From an uncultured Prevotellaceae bacterium (GTDB lineage Bacteria; Bacteroidota; Bacteroidia; Bacteroidales; Bacteroidaceae), in contig CAMJLI010000028.1 of the NCBI GenBank assembly GCA_946406585.1, positions 1 through 15,538 on the forward strand: a stretch of 15,538 nucleotides of DNA, given 5' to 3'. Positions 6,752 through 13,541 of this stretch are shown here, piece by piece. The notes beneath the pieces were generated by a model. It made no database searches and had not been told where the DNA came from. It saw only the letters and a list, made by a program, of their open reading frames with translations. Position 1 is the first letter of the stretch, and every line of letters starts with the position of its first letter. The position numbers were made by a program, and so were the translations under genes.

Positions 6752-8293
6752 ATGCAATTGCTCAAACAACTTTATCATAGTTTTTTTGGAAAATTACCAA
6801 CAGTTGTAGAGCCCATCACAGGGGCAGGAAGCAACAGGCAGTATTTCAGACTTCGGTCGGAAGATGGCAAGACTGTCATAGGAGTGGTGGGAACGAGCCT
6901 CGAAGAGAATCAGGCTTTCATTTACCTCGCACGTCATTTCAGGAAAAGGAAATTGCCTGTGCCCGAAGTGTTCGCCGTCAGTGATGACCAAATGAGATAT
7001 TTGCAGGAAGACCTCGGCAACATCTCGCTGTTCGACGCCCTGCATGGTGGACGTGAGGCAGGGGGCAGGTACAACCTCAAGGAACAGCAGTTGCTCTTGG
7101 ATACCATAAGAATGTTGCCCAACATCCAAATCCGTGGAGCACGTGAACTGGATTGGAGCTATTGCTATCCCCAACCTGAATTTAATGAGGAAAATGTGCT
7201 CTTTGACCTCAATTACTTCAAGTATTGCTTCCTGAAGCCCACCGAGCTCGATTTCCACGAGTTGAAGTTGGAGGCTGACTTCAGACTGATGGCAAAGGAC
7301 TTGGTGGCAGAGCCAACCGACAGTTTCATGTATAGGGATTTCCAAGCCAGAAACGTCATGCTCGACGCCGATGGAAAACCTTCCTTCATCGATTTCCAGG
7401 GAGGGAGAAAGGGGCCTTATTACTATGACCTCGCCTCGTTCTTGTGGCAGGCTTCTGCCCGCTATTCCGACAAGCTGCGTAGAAGGCTGATTTATGAATA
7501 TTACTATTCACTAAAGAACTATACGGAGGTGCCGTCGAAGAGGCATTTCGTGCAACGGCTTTCGTTGTTTGTGCTTTTCCGTACTTTGCAGGTGCTTGGC
7601 GCTTATGGATTCCGTGGGTACTTCGAGCGCAAACAGCATTTCATAGATTCCATTCCTCCTGCCATAAGCAATCTCAAACGCATGGTGCAGACAGAATTGT
7701 TCCATTATCCTTATCTCGTGGACGTTTTGCAGAGGATGGTTGAGCTGCCTCAATTCGTTACCAAGGAAGAAGAACCAAAAACAAGAAAGGATGGCTACAA
7801 GATAACCGACAACAATGTCTATCAGGCTCACAAGAACGACGGACCGGCCACCTTTTCAAAATATGATGGAAAAGGACCTCTTGTGGTGAGGGTCTTTAGC
7901 TTCTCTTACCGCAAGGGCATTCCAGAGGACGAATCAGGCAATGGGGGAGGTTATGTATTCGACTGCAGAAGCACTCATAACCCGGGAAGGTATGAACCAT
8001 ACAAAAACCAGACAGGTCTTGACGAACCGGTTATAAGGTTCTTGGAGGATGATGGTGAGATTCTCACCTTCCTTGACAGTGTATACGAACTGGCTGATGC
8101 CCATGTGGCAAGATATCTGCAGAGAGGCTTCACCGACCTTATGTTCTCGTTTGGCTGCACAGGTGGACAGCATCGCAGTGTCTACTCTGCACAACATCTT
8201 GCCGAACACTTGAACAAGAAATTCGGCATAGAGGTAAGGGTGTGCCATCGCGAACAGAATATCACTCAAATCATTGAAGCAAAAACAAAATGA
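6752..8293 (+). CDS. AmgK-like sugar kinase fused to a RapZ C-terminal domain
   Basis: A 513-residue two-domain cytoplasmic protein. Residues 1-330 are an aminoglycoside-phosphotransferase-fold kinase: an N lobe with GAGSNRQYFRL (24-34), catalytic loop YRDFQARNVML (194-204) with Asp196 and Asn201, and metal-binding FIDFQGGRKGPYYYDLASFLW (Asp214). These motifs resemble AmgK, the anomeric MurNAc/GlcNAc kinase of Pseudomonas cell-wall recycling. After a charged linker (about 335-375), residues 377-505 match the C-terminal half of RapZ/YvcJ: FSFSYRKGIP, YVFDCR, TGLDEPV (421-427), GCTGGQHRSVY (468-478) and a terminal HRE. That domain senses glucosamine-6-phosphate in E. coli RapZ. The RapZ N-terminal P-loop domain is absent and the kinase stands in its place. 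The stop overlaps the downstream murU-like start by 4 bp (ATGA), implying translational coupling. Probable role: phosphorylating MurNAc at C1, with the RapZ part as sensor. The substrate is inferred. Confidence 0.85.
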   Translation: MQLLKQLYHSFFGKLPTVVEPITGAGSNRQYFRLRSEDGKTVIGVVGTSLEENQAFIYLARHFRKRKLPVPEVFAVSDDQMRYLQEDLGNISLFDALHGGREAGGRYNLKEQQLLLDTIRMLPNIQIRGARELDWSYCYPQPEFNEENVLFDLNYFKYCFLKPTELDFHELKLEADFRLMAKDLVAEPTDSFMYRDFQARNVMLDADGKPSFIDFQGGRKGPYYYDLASFLWQASARYSDKLRRRLIYEYYYSLKNYTEVPSKRHFVQRLSLFVLFRTLQVLGAYGFRGYFERKQHFIDSIPPAISNLKRMVQTELFHYPYLVDVLQRMVELPQFVTKEEEPKTRKDGYKITDNNVYQAHKNDGPATFSKYDGKGPLVVRVFSFSYRKGIPEDESGNGGGYVFDCRSTHNPGRYEPYKNQTGLDEPVIRFLEDDGEILTFLDSVYELADAHVARYLQRGFTDLMFSFGCTGGQHRSVYSAQHLAEHLNKKFGIEVRVCHREQNITQIIEAKTK

Positions 8294-9033
8294 GACAAGC
8301 AATGTTGTTTGCTGCCGGACTGGGGACGCGACTGCGACCATTGACCGACAACATGCCGAAAGCGTTGGTAAGGGTGGGGGAGAAGCCTTTGTTGCAAATC
8401 ATGCTCGAAAAACTCCATCGTTCTGGTTTTGAACTTGTGGTGGTTAACGTGCATCATTTTCCCGACCAAATCATTGATTTCATAAACAGTCATGTCTTTG
8501 AGGGCATGACCGTGAGCGTGTCGGATGAAAGGGAGGCTCTTCTCGAAACTGGAGGAGGGTTGAGAAAGGCGGCTCCTCTCTTTGATGATTCAAGTCATGT
8601 GTTAATACATAATGTTGACATTCTCAGCAATGCAGACCTTGTGGATTGCTACGACAAGGCTTTAGGGCATGATGCCTTGTTGGTGGTGAGTCAAAGGGAG
8701 ACAAGCAGATACTTGCTTTTCGATGACGACATGAGGCTTGTGGGATGGACCAATGTGAAGACAGGGGAGGTGAAGACTCCATATCACAATCTCGATGTGG
8801 CACGTTGCAAGAAATTGGCTTTCTCTGGAATTCATGTCATGTCGCCTCAATTGTTGGCAAGGATGAAAACTTGGCCCGACCGTTTCGGCATCATAGATTT
8901 CTATCTTGATCAATGTGACAAGGCTGACATTCACGCACTTGCATCGCCAGAACTCCATCTTCTCGATGTTGGCAAGATTGACTCTCTTGCTGAGGCTCAG
9001 CGGTTTTTGGAAGATTTAAACAGGCTTTCATGA
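8290..9033 (+). CDS. MurU-like sugar-1-phosphate nucleotidyltransferase
   Basis: Transfers a nucleotidyl group from an NTP to a sugar-1-phosphate; by context probably MurNAc-1-phosphate to UDP-MurNAc, as MurU does after AmgK. The 247-residue protein starts with the family signature FAAGLGTRLRPLT...PKALV (7-27), followed by LETGGGLRKA (85-94), a metal-site Asp110 in HNVD, and a C-terminal LLDVGKIDSLAEA (224-236) with Asp226 as likely second metal ligand. The length fits the short MurU-like group without the extra C-terminal hexapeptide-repeat domain of GlmU. It begins inside the stop codon of the kinase-RapZ gene, so the two proteins should be made in step. Other sugar-1-phosphate substrates, such as mannose-1-phosphate, cannot be excluded from sequence. 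Confidence 0.85.
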   Translation: MRQAMLFAAGLGTRLRPLTDNMPKALVRVGEKPLLQIMLEKLHRSGFELVVVNVHHFPDQIIDFINSHVFEGMTVSVSDEREALLETGGGLRKAAPLFDDSSHVLIHNVDILSNADLVDCYDKALGHDALLVVSQRETSRYLLFDDDMRLVGWTNVKTGEVKTPYHNLDVARCKKLAFSGIHVMSPQLLARMKTWPDRFGIIDFYLDQCDKADIHALASPELHLLDVGKIDSLAEAQRFLEDLNRLS

Positions 9034-9075
9034 TACGATTGCTTGATAGAAGGACATATGAACTGAATCATATTC

Positions 9076-9624
9076 ATGGCGCTGAAACTGAAATGTTCGC
9101 TGGAAAGATATAGTGCTGACGTTGATGCCGGGGCATATATAAGGGATTTCCGTAGGGCTGACTACTTCTTGACATTTTGCCAACAATGCAAGAACTACGG
9201 GCAACGGTATGGCTGTCCTCCTTTCGGTTACAATCCTTTGTCCCTAATTGGTGATTTCTCTAAAATAAGGATAATTGGGGTGAAGGTAATCCCTGACAGC
9301 AAGCAACTTCCTCTGGAGGCTGTCAACGATTTGATGGAACCCATAACAAAAGACTTGAATGAGGAACTATTGGAAATGGAGAATTCTCTAAACGGATTAG
9401 CCTTTGGATTTGTCGGCACTTGTCCTTATTGCAATGGCATGAAGTGTGCAAGAATTGACGGCGAGCCTTGCAGGCATCCGGATAAGGTGCGTCCATCTCT
9501 GGAAGCATTTGGTTTCGATATGGTGAAAACGGCAAAAGATTTGCTGGGCCTGGACATCAAATGGAGCAAAGGTGATTTTATTCCAGAATATCTCGTATTG
9601 GTTTGTGGAGTGTTTTTTTCGTAA
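9076..9624 (+). CDS. Cysteine-rich DUF2284 putative metal-binding protein
   Basis: The 182-residue protein matches my memory of DUF2284, a family of predicted metal-binding proteins of unknown function. Two cysteine clusters stand out: CQQC...YGCPPF (Cys35, Cys38, Cys47) and CPYCNGMKC...PC (Cys116, Cys119, Cys124, Cys132), with Cys7 and Cys177 as extras. The spacing suggests an iron-sulfur cluster or zinc site. There is no signal peptide or membrane helix, so it should be cytoplasmic. It lies 42 nt after the MurU-like gene on the same strand, without a terminator between, and may be the last gene of that run. No role in cell-wall recycling is known; the link is only by position. Confidence 0.75.
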   Translation: MALKLKCSLERYSADVDAGAYIRDFRRADYFLTFCQQCKNYGQRYGCPPFGYNPLSLIGDFSKIRIIGVKVIPDSKQLPLEAVNDLMEPITKDLNEELLEMENSLNGLAFGFVGTCPYCNGMKCARIDGEPCRHPDKVRPSLEAFGFDMVKTAKDLLGLDIKWSKGDFIPEYLVLVCGVFFS

Positions 9625-9681
9625 CTCTGACGCATGGCGCCTAAGTTACTCCATCTCGGCATAAAAAAGAAACAAGTTTCT

Positions 9682-9712
9682 TTTGTTCTGCTCTCGATTT
9701 TTCGTAACTTTG
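9682..9712 (+). promoter_or_regulatory. guaA promoter, consensus Bacteroidota type
   Basis: TTTG (9682-9685), a 19-nt spacer, then TAACTTTG (9705-9712) fit the consensus exactly, with C after the -7 as is common. The predicted start near 9718 gives a leader of about 89 nt. Confidence 0.75.
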
Positions 9713-9727
9713 CAGCCTAATGAAAGG

Positions 9728-9758
9728 TGCTTTGCTTTCATAAGCAAAGCAGATTTTT
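9728..9758 (+). promoter_or_regulatory. Terminator-like hairpin in the guaA leader
   Basis: A perfect 10-bp stem (TGCTTTGCTT at 9728-9737 with its complement at 9742-9751) closes a TCAT loop and is followed by GA and five T residues. It lies about 10 nt after the predicted guaA start and about 48 nt before the guaA ATG. It could end the DUF2284 transcript, attenuate guaA, or protect the 5' end of the guaA mRNA. Confidence 0.6.
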
Positions 9759-9806
9759 AGAATACGCCTTCATTTTCATTCATTCCGCATAATATAATAA
9801 GGATAC

Positions 9807-11351
9807 ATGCAACAAAAAATCATCATTCTCGACTTCGGTTCGCAAACCACCCAATTGATAGGACGGAGAGTGCGCGAACTTGACACGTTTTGTGAAATAT
9901 TGCCTTACAACAAATTCCCTAAAGACGACCCTTCTGTGATAGGTGTGATTCTTAGTGGTTCGCCATATTCCGTTCACGACCCGGAGGCTTTTCGTGTTGA
10001 CCTCTCACAGTTCGTTGGGCGCATCCCTGTTCTTGGAATATGCTATGGCGCCCAATTCATCTCGCATTCGGGTGGCGGAAAGGTGGAAAAGACAAACACT
10101 CGTGAATATGGCAGGGCAAACCTAACGTCATTCGACATTGATGACCCTTTGATGCATGGGTTGGATGTCAACACACAAGTGTGGATGAGTCATGGCGACA
10201 CCATAACAGCCATCCCTGACGACTGCCATGTCATAGCATCTACGGCGAATGTGAAATATGCTGCATACGCCAGCAATAAAAATCCTTTGTGGGCTGTTCA
10301 ATTCCATCCAGAAGTTTTTCATACCACTCAAGGCTCTTTGCTCTTGAGGAATTTTGTGGTGAATATCTGCGGAAGCAAGCAGGAATGGAGCCCCGCGTCA
10401 TTTGTAGAGTCTACTGTGGCTGAACTGAAGGAGCAATTAGGCAATGACAGGGTGATTCTCGGACTCAGTGGCGGCGTGGATTCTTCAGTATGTGCCACAT
10501 TGCTGAACAGGGCTATCGGCGACCGCCTCACTTGCATCTTTGTGGATCATGGAATGCTGCGCAAGAATGAATTTAATAAGGTGATGGAGGCTTATCAAGG
10601 TCTCGGTCTGAATGTAATCGGTGTTGATGCAAGCGAGAAATTCTTTTCCGACCTTGAAGGGGTGACAGACCCGGAACAGAAACGTAAAATCATAGGCAGG
10701 GATTTCGTTGAGGTATTTAATGCAGAAGCAAAGAAAATTACCGATGCCAAATGGTTGGCACAAGGCACCATATATCCAGACAGGATAGAGAGCTTGAGCA
10801 TAACAGGAATGGTGATAAAGAGCCATCACAACGTGGGGGGACTCCCCAAAGAGATGCATTTGCAGTTGTGTGAACCGCTGAAATGGCTGTTCAAGGACGA
10901 GGTGCGAAGAGTGGGGTACCAACTTGGAATGCCGGAGCGACTTATCAAACGGCATCCTTTCCCAGGACCGGGCCTTGCAGTGAGAATTCTCGGAGATATC
11001 ACGCGTGAAAAAGTTCGCATCCTGCAAGATGCGGATGATATTTATATCGAGAGCATGCTCGAATATGTTTGTGATGATGGAGAAATCCTTTATGACAAAA
11101 TATGGCAGGCTGGAGCTGTATTGCTGTCCACCGTGCGCAGCGTCGGTGTAATGGGTGACGAACGCACTTACGAACATCCCGTGGCTCTCAGGGCTGTCAC
11201 CAGCACTGATGCCATGACAGCCGACTGGGCTCACCTGCCTTATGATTTCATGGCTAAAGTATCTAATGAAATCATCAATAAGGTGAAGGGTGTAAACCGC
11301 GTCTGTTATGACATTTCATCCAAACCACCATCAACAATAGAGTGGGAATGA
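9807..11351 (+). CDS. guaA: GMP synthase (glutamine-hydrolysing)
   Basis: Converts XMP, ATP and glutamine to GMP, the last step of guanine nucleotide synthesis, in the cytoplasm. The 514-residue protein is full length. Residues 1-190 are the class I glutamine amidotransferase with the triad Cys79 (GICYGAQ), His167 and Glu169 (FHPEV). Residues from about 205 form the ATP pyrophosphatase domain with P-loop SGGVDSS (221-227). The C-terminal dimerisation domain includes the [16 protein letters not shown] signature and ends in the typical IEWE. A partial AAGGA lies 3 nt before the ATG, too close to act as a normal ribosome site. It has its own promoter and leader and stands as a single transcription unit between the salvage genes and the cyd operon. 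Confidence 0.97.
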   Translation: MQQKIIILDFGSQTTQLIGRRVRELDTFCEILPYNKFPKDDPSVIGVILSGSPYSVHDPEAFRVDLSQFVGRIPVLGICYGAQFISHSGGGKVEKTNTREYGRANLTSFDIDDPLMHGLDVNTQVWMSHGDTITAIPDDCHVIASTANVKYAAYASNKNPLWAVQFHPEVFHTTQGSLLLRNFVVNICGSKQEWSPASFVESTVAELKEQLGNDRVILGLSGGVDSSVCATLLNRAIGDRLTCIFVDHGMLRKNEFNKVMEAYQGLGLNVIGVDASEKFFSDLEGVTDPEQKRKIIGRDFVEVFNAEAKKITDAKWLAQGTIYPDRIESLSITGMVIKSHHNVGGLPKEMHLQLCEPLKWLFKDEVRRVGYQLGMPERLIKRHPFPGPGLAVRILGDITREKVRILQDADDIYIESMLEYVCDDGEILYDKIWQAGAVLLSTVRSVGVMGDERTYEHPVALRAVTSTDAMTADWAHLPYDFMAKVSNEIINKVKGVNRVCYDISSKPPSTIEWE

Positions 11352-11381
11352 TTTGACATAGGATGGCATTGTTCACAAGTG

Positions 11382-11429
11382 GGTGTTCAAAAATAATCAA
11401 TGGGCTTTCATGGTTTGTTTTTGAACACC
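11382..11429 (+). terminator. Inverted repeat after guaA, possible terminator
   Basis: GGTGTTCAAAAA at 11382-11393 is perfectly repeated in inverted form at 11418-11429, with a 24-nt loop and a T-rich stretch afterwards. It begins 30 nt after the guaA stop and may end that transcript, although the long loop is unusual. A third copy of its core lies at 11460-11469, so a protein-binding role is also possible. Confidence 0.4.
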
Positions 11430-11459
11430 TGCTTTGTTTTGTTGTTGATCGGCTGAGAA

Positions 11460-11469
11460 TGTTCAAAAA
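11460..11469 (+). repeat. Third copy of the TGTTCAAAAA motif
   Basis: TGTTCAAAAA recurs here in direct orientation, matching 11384-11393 and the inverted copy at 11418-11427. This copy ends 6 nt before the -7 element of the upstream cyd promoter, where a bound protein would contact or block RNA polymerase. Confidence 0.4.
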
Positions 11470-11475
11470 GGATTG

Positions 11476-11483
11476 TAACTTTG
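11476..11483 (+). promoter_or_regulatory. Distal promoter candidate of the cyd operon (P1)
   Basis: TAACTTTG matches the -7 consensus, but the nearest -33 candidate is only CTG at 11453-11455 (20-nt spacer). A TGTTCAAAAA repeat sits between them. It would give a leader of about 130 nt. Confidence 0.4.
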
Positions 11484-11527
11484 TGACCGTATTTAACAAT
11501 CTATTTGCAAATTATTTAGCAATATAC

Positions 11528-11557
11528 TTGCTCGTATTGTTTTTTTTTATATTTTTG
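11528..11557 (+). promoter_or_regulatory. Proximal promoter candidate of the cyd operon (P2)
   Basis: TTG (11528-11530), a 19-nt spacer, then TATTTTTG (11550-11557) fit the consensus well. The predicted leader is about 55-60 nt. The surrounding sequence is very T-rich, so a chance match is possible. Confidence 0.5.
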
Positions 11558-11619
11558 CCGTTGAAAAATACCTAACAGTTTGGTCTGTTCTCTTTATATA
11601 CCTTGATAATTGTGGCAAT

Positions 11620-11847
11620 ATGAAAAAGACCTCTTTCCTTTATAGGGTTTTCGACCTTTATTACGATGGGTTCAGGAACATGACCCTCGGAAAGACGTTG
11701 TGGGCTGTTATCTTGGTAAAACTCATTGTCATATTCGTATTCCTTAAATTATTCTTTTTCCCAAATTTCATCAAGGAGAATGCCTCAGATGGACAAGAGG
11801 CGGATTTCGTGGAACAACAAGTGATGGAGAGAACCAATACACCATAA
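11620..11847 (+). CDS. DUF4492 small membrane protein of the cytochrome bd operon
   Basis: The 75-residue protein has an amphipathic basic N terminus (FLYRVFDLYYDGFRNMTLGKTLW) followed by one strong hydrophobic segment (about 28-48, AVILVKLIVIFVFLKLFFF) and an acidic tail. I recognise it as DUF4492, a family found beside cydAB in Bacteroidota and some Campylobacterota. It precedes cydA by 28 nt. Cytochrome bd of E. coli carries a single-helix accessory subunit, CydX, and this gene is positioned to supply an analogous subunit or assembly factor. That role is inferred; the sequence is not obviously similar to CydX, which is about half the size. Confidence 0.8.
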   Translation: MKKTSFLYRVFDLYYDGFRNMTLGKTLWAVILVKLIVIFVFLKLFFFPNFIKENASDGQEADFVEQQVMERTNTP

Positions 11848-11875
11848 TTGAAAAACAATTATTAATTCTCATAAT

Positions 11876-13459
11876 ATGCAAAACATCTTATTGAACATCG
11901 ACAATGGAATGGTGGACTGGGCAAGGGCGCAGTTTGCCATCACTGCCATTTATCATTGGCTTTTTGTCCCTCTTACTTTGGGATTGGCTCTGATTATGGG
12001 CATTATGGAGACGGTGTACTACAGGACAAAAAATGTCTTCTGGAAGGACACGGCAAAATTTTGGCAAAAGCTTTTTGGTATCAACTTTGCCATGGGTGTG
12101 GCTACTGGAATAATTCTTGAATTTGAATTTGGCACCAATTGGAGCAACTATTCATGGTTCGTGGGGGATATTTTCGGGGCGCCATTGGCAATTGAGGGCA
12201 TCATAGCCTTCTTCCTTGAGTCTACTTTCGTTGCCGTCATGTATTTTGGATGGAATAAAGTGTCTTCTGGCTTCCATCTTACATCAACGTGGTTAACAGG
12301 GCTGGGTGCCACTTTCTCGGCTTGGTGGATTCTTGTCGCAAACTCCTGGATGCAGTATCCGGTGGGGTGTGAATTCAATCCTGAAACCATGCGCAATGAG
12401 ATGGTGTCGTTCGTGGATGTCGCCTTCTCTCCTTTTGCCGTCGACAAGTTCTGCCACACGGTAACATCGGCTTGGATTATAGGGGCTTTGTTCACCGTTG
12501 CTGTGAGTGCTTATTACCTCATTAAGAATAGGGAGCGGCAACTCGCAGTGCAGAGCATCAAGGTGGCAAGCATCGTTGGCTTGGCGGCTTCTGTCTTGGC
12601 GGCTGTCACTGGCGACCATTCGGCTTATACTATTGCAAAGGTGCAACCTATGAAACTTGCTGCCATGGAAGCTCTGTATGATGGGGGAGATAGTCAGGGA
12701 CTGACAATCGTATCGATGGTAAATCCTTTCCAACAGCCTGACTACCAAAAGGGTGGTGAGGCTCCATTGAAAATTGCTGTTCCATACATGCTTTCTTTTA
12801 TGGCCACTCATGATTTCAAAGGTTTCGTCCCTGGGGTCAACGATATCATTAAAGGAGGATATGAGGATGCTAATGGAGAAATGCAATTGCCTTTGGCTGA
12901 GAAAATGTCTCGAGGAAGGGAGGTCATCAGACAACTCAAGGAATTTAGAGTGGTCAAGTCGCAACTTGATGGCAACATGACAGCTCAACAGGAGGCTGAA
13001 CTTAATGCGAAGACAGACTCAATAAAGGCAAACATGAAGTATTTCGGATATGGGTTCATCAAAAATGCAGAAGAAACGGTTCCATTCATCCCCTTGTGCT
13101 TCTACACGTTCCGAATCATGGTGGGGCTGGGATGCCTTTTCATATTGTTCTTCGCTTTGTCGCTTTATCTGGTTTATAAAAAAGACATTACAGAGGGTGT
13201 GTGGTGGAAACGATGTGCCATCGCACTGCTGCCACTTGGGTATATTGCAAGTGAGTCGGGATGGCTTGTTGCTGAATTTGGACGACAACCATGGACCATA
13301 CAGGACATGCTGCCTACATGGGTGGGGGTGAGCGATTTGAGTGCTTCAGCCGTAATGCTTACATTCTTCATATTCCTCGTCTTGTTCACCATCCTCCTCG
13401 CTGTGGAGATAAATATTCTTTGTAGGCAAATCAAGAAAGGACCAGAGTACAGCAAATAG
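11876..13459 (+). CDS. cydA: Cytochrome bd ubiquinol oxidase subunit I
   Basis: Catalytic haem-bearing subunit of cytochrome bd, which oxidises quinol (menaquinol in this group) and reduces O2 to water with high affinity in the inner membrane. All key residues can be placed on the 527-residue protein: His27 (E. coli His19, haem b595), Glu107 and Glu115 (E. coli Glu99, Glu107), His194 and Met415 (E. coli His186, Met393, haem b558), and the GRQPW motif (469-473). The quinol loop starts with QPMKLAAME, giving Lys260 and Glu265 in place of E. coli Lys252 and Glu257. That loop runs to about 400, so this is the long-loop type; its 325-385 part is highly charged. The N terminus is about 8 residues longer than in E. 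coli, and Met12 is a possible alternative start. Cotranscribed with DUF4492 and cydB. Confidence 0.96.
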   Translation: MQNILLNIDNGMVDWARAQFAITAIYHWLFVPLTLGLALIMGIMETVYYRTKNVFWKDTAKFWQKLFGINFAMGVATGIILEFEFGTNWSNYSWFVGDIFGAPLAIEGIIAFFLESTFVAVMYFGWNKVSSGFHLTSTWLTGLGATFSAWWILVANSWMQYPVGCEFNPETMRNEMVSFVDVAFSPFAVDKFCHTVTSAWIIGALFTVAVSAYYLIKNRERQLAVQSIKVASIVGLAASVLAAVTGDHSAYTIAKVQPMKLAAMEALYDGGDSQGLTIVSMVNPFQQPDYQKGGEAPLKIAVPYMLSFMATHDFKGFVPGVNDIIKGGYEDANGEMQLPLAEKMSRGREVIRQLKEFRVVKSQLDGNMTAQQEAELNAKTDSIKANMKYFGYGFIKNAEETVPFIPLCFYTFRIMVGLGCLFILFFALSLYLVYKKDITEGVWWKRCAIALLPLGYIASESGWLVAEFGRQPWTIQDMLPTWVGVSDLSASAVMLTFFIFLVLFTILLAVEINILCRQIKKGPEYSK

Positions 13460-13541
13460 GCAGCAGGGAAATTCTTGCATGCCATTCATGCTTCAGATTC
13501 ATATAAAAATGTTGAAAAAATAATTCATTAATATCATTGTT

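Noticed and set aside
9056..9073. ATATGA/TCATAT inverted repeat before DUF2284
   Set aside because: Only 6 AT-rich base pairs; expected by chance.
9030..9113. 27-codon frame starting in an ATGA overlap with the murU-like stop
   Set aside because: Too short, runs out of frame into the DUF2284 gene, and the product has no recognisable feature; the overlap is probably chance.
9665..9684. AT-rich hairpin (AAAAGAAA with TTTCTTTT) after DUF2284 as terminator
   Set aside because: No GC pairs of note, and it overlaps the -33 element of the guaA promoter; the hairpin at 9728 is a much better candidate.
10485..11234. 249-codon open frame opposite guaA
   Set aside because: Lies wholly within the conserved guaA coding sequence and is rich in His, Ser and Cys without any motif; codon-bias shadow.
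11363..11575. 70-codon open frame between guaA and DUF4492
   Set aside because: Spans the inverted repeat and both promoter candidates; the hydrophobic run comes from T-rich regulatory DNA.
12293..12988. 231-codon open frame opposite cydA
   Set aside because: Antisense shadow of conserved cydA with no domain signal.
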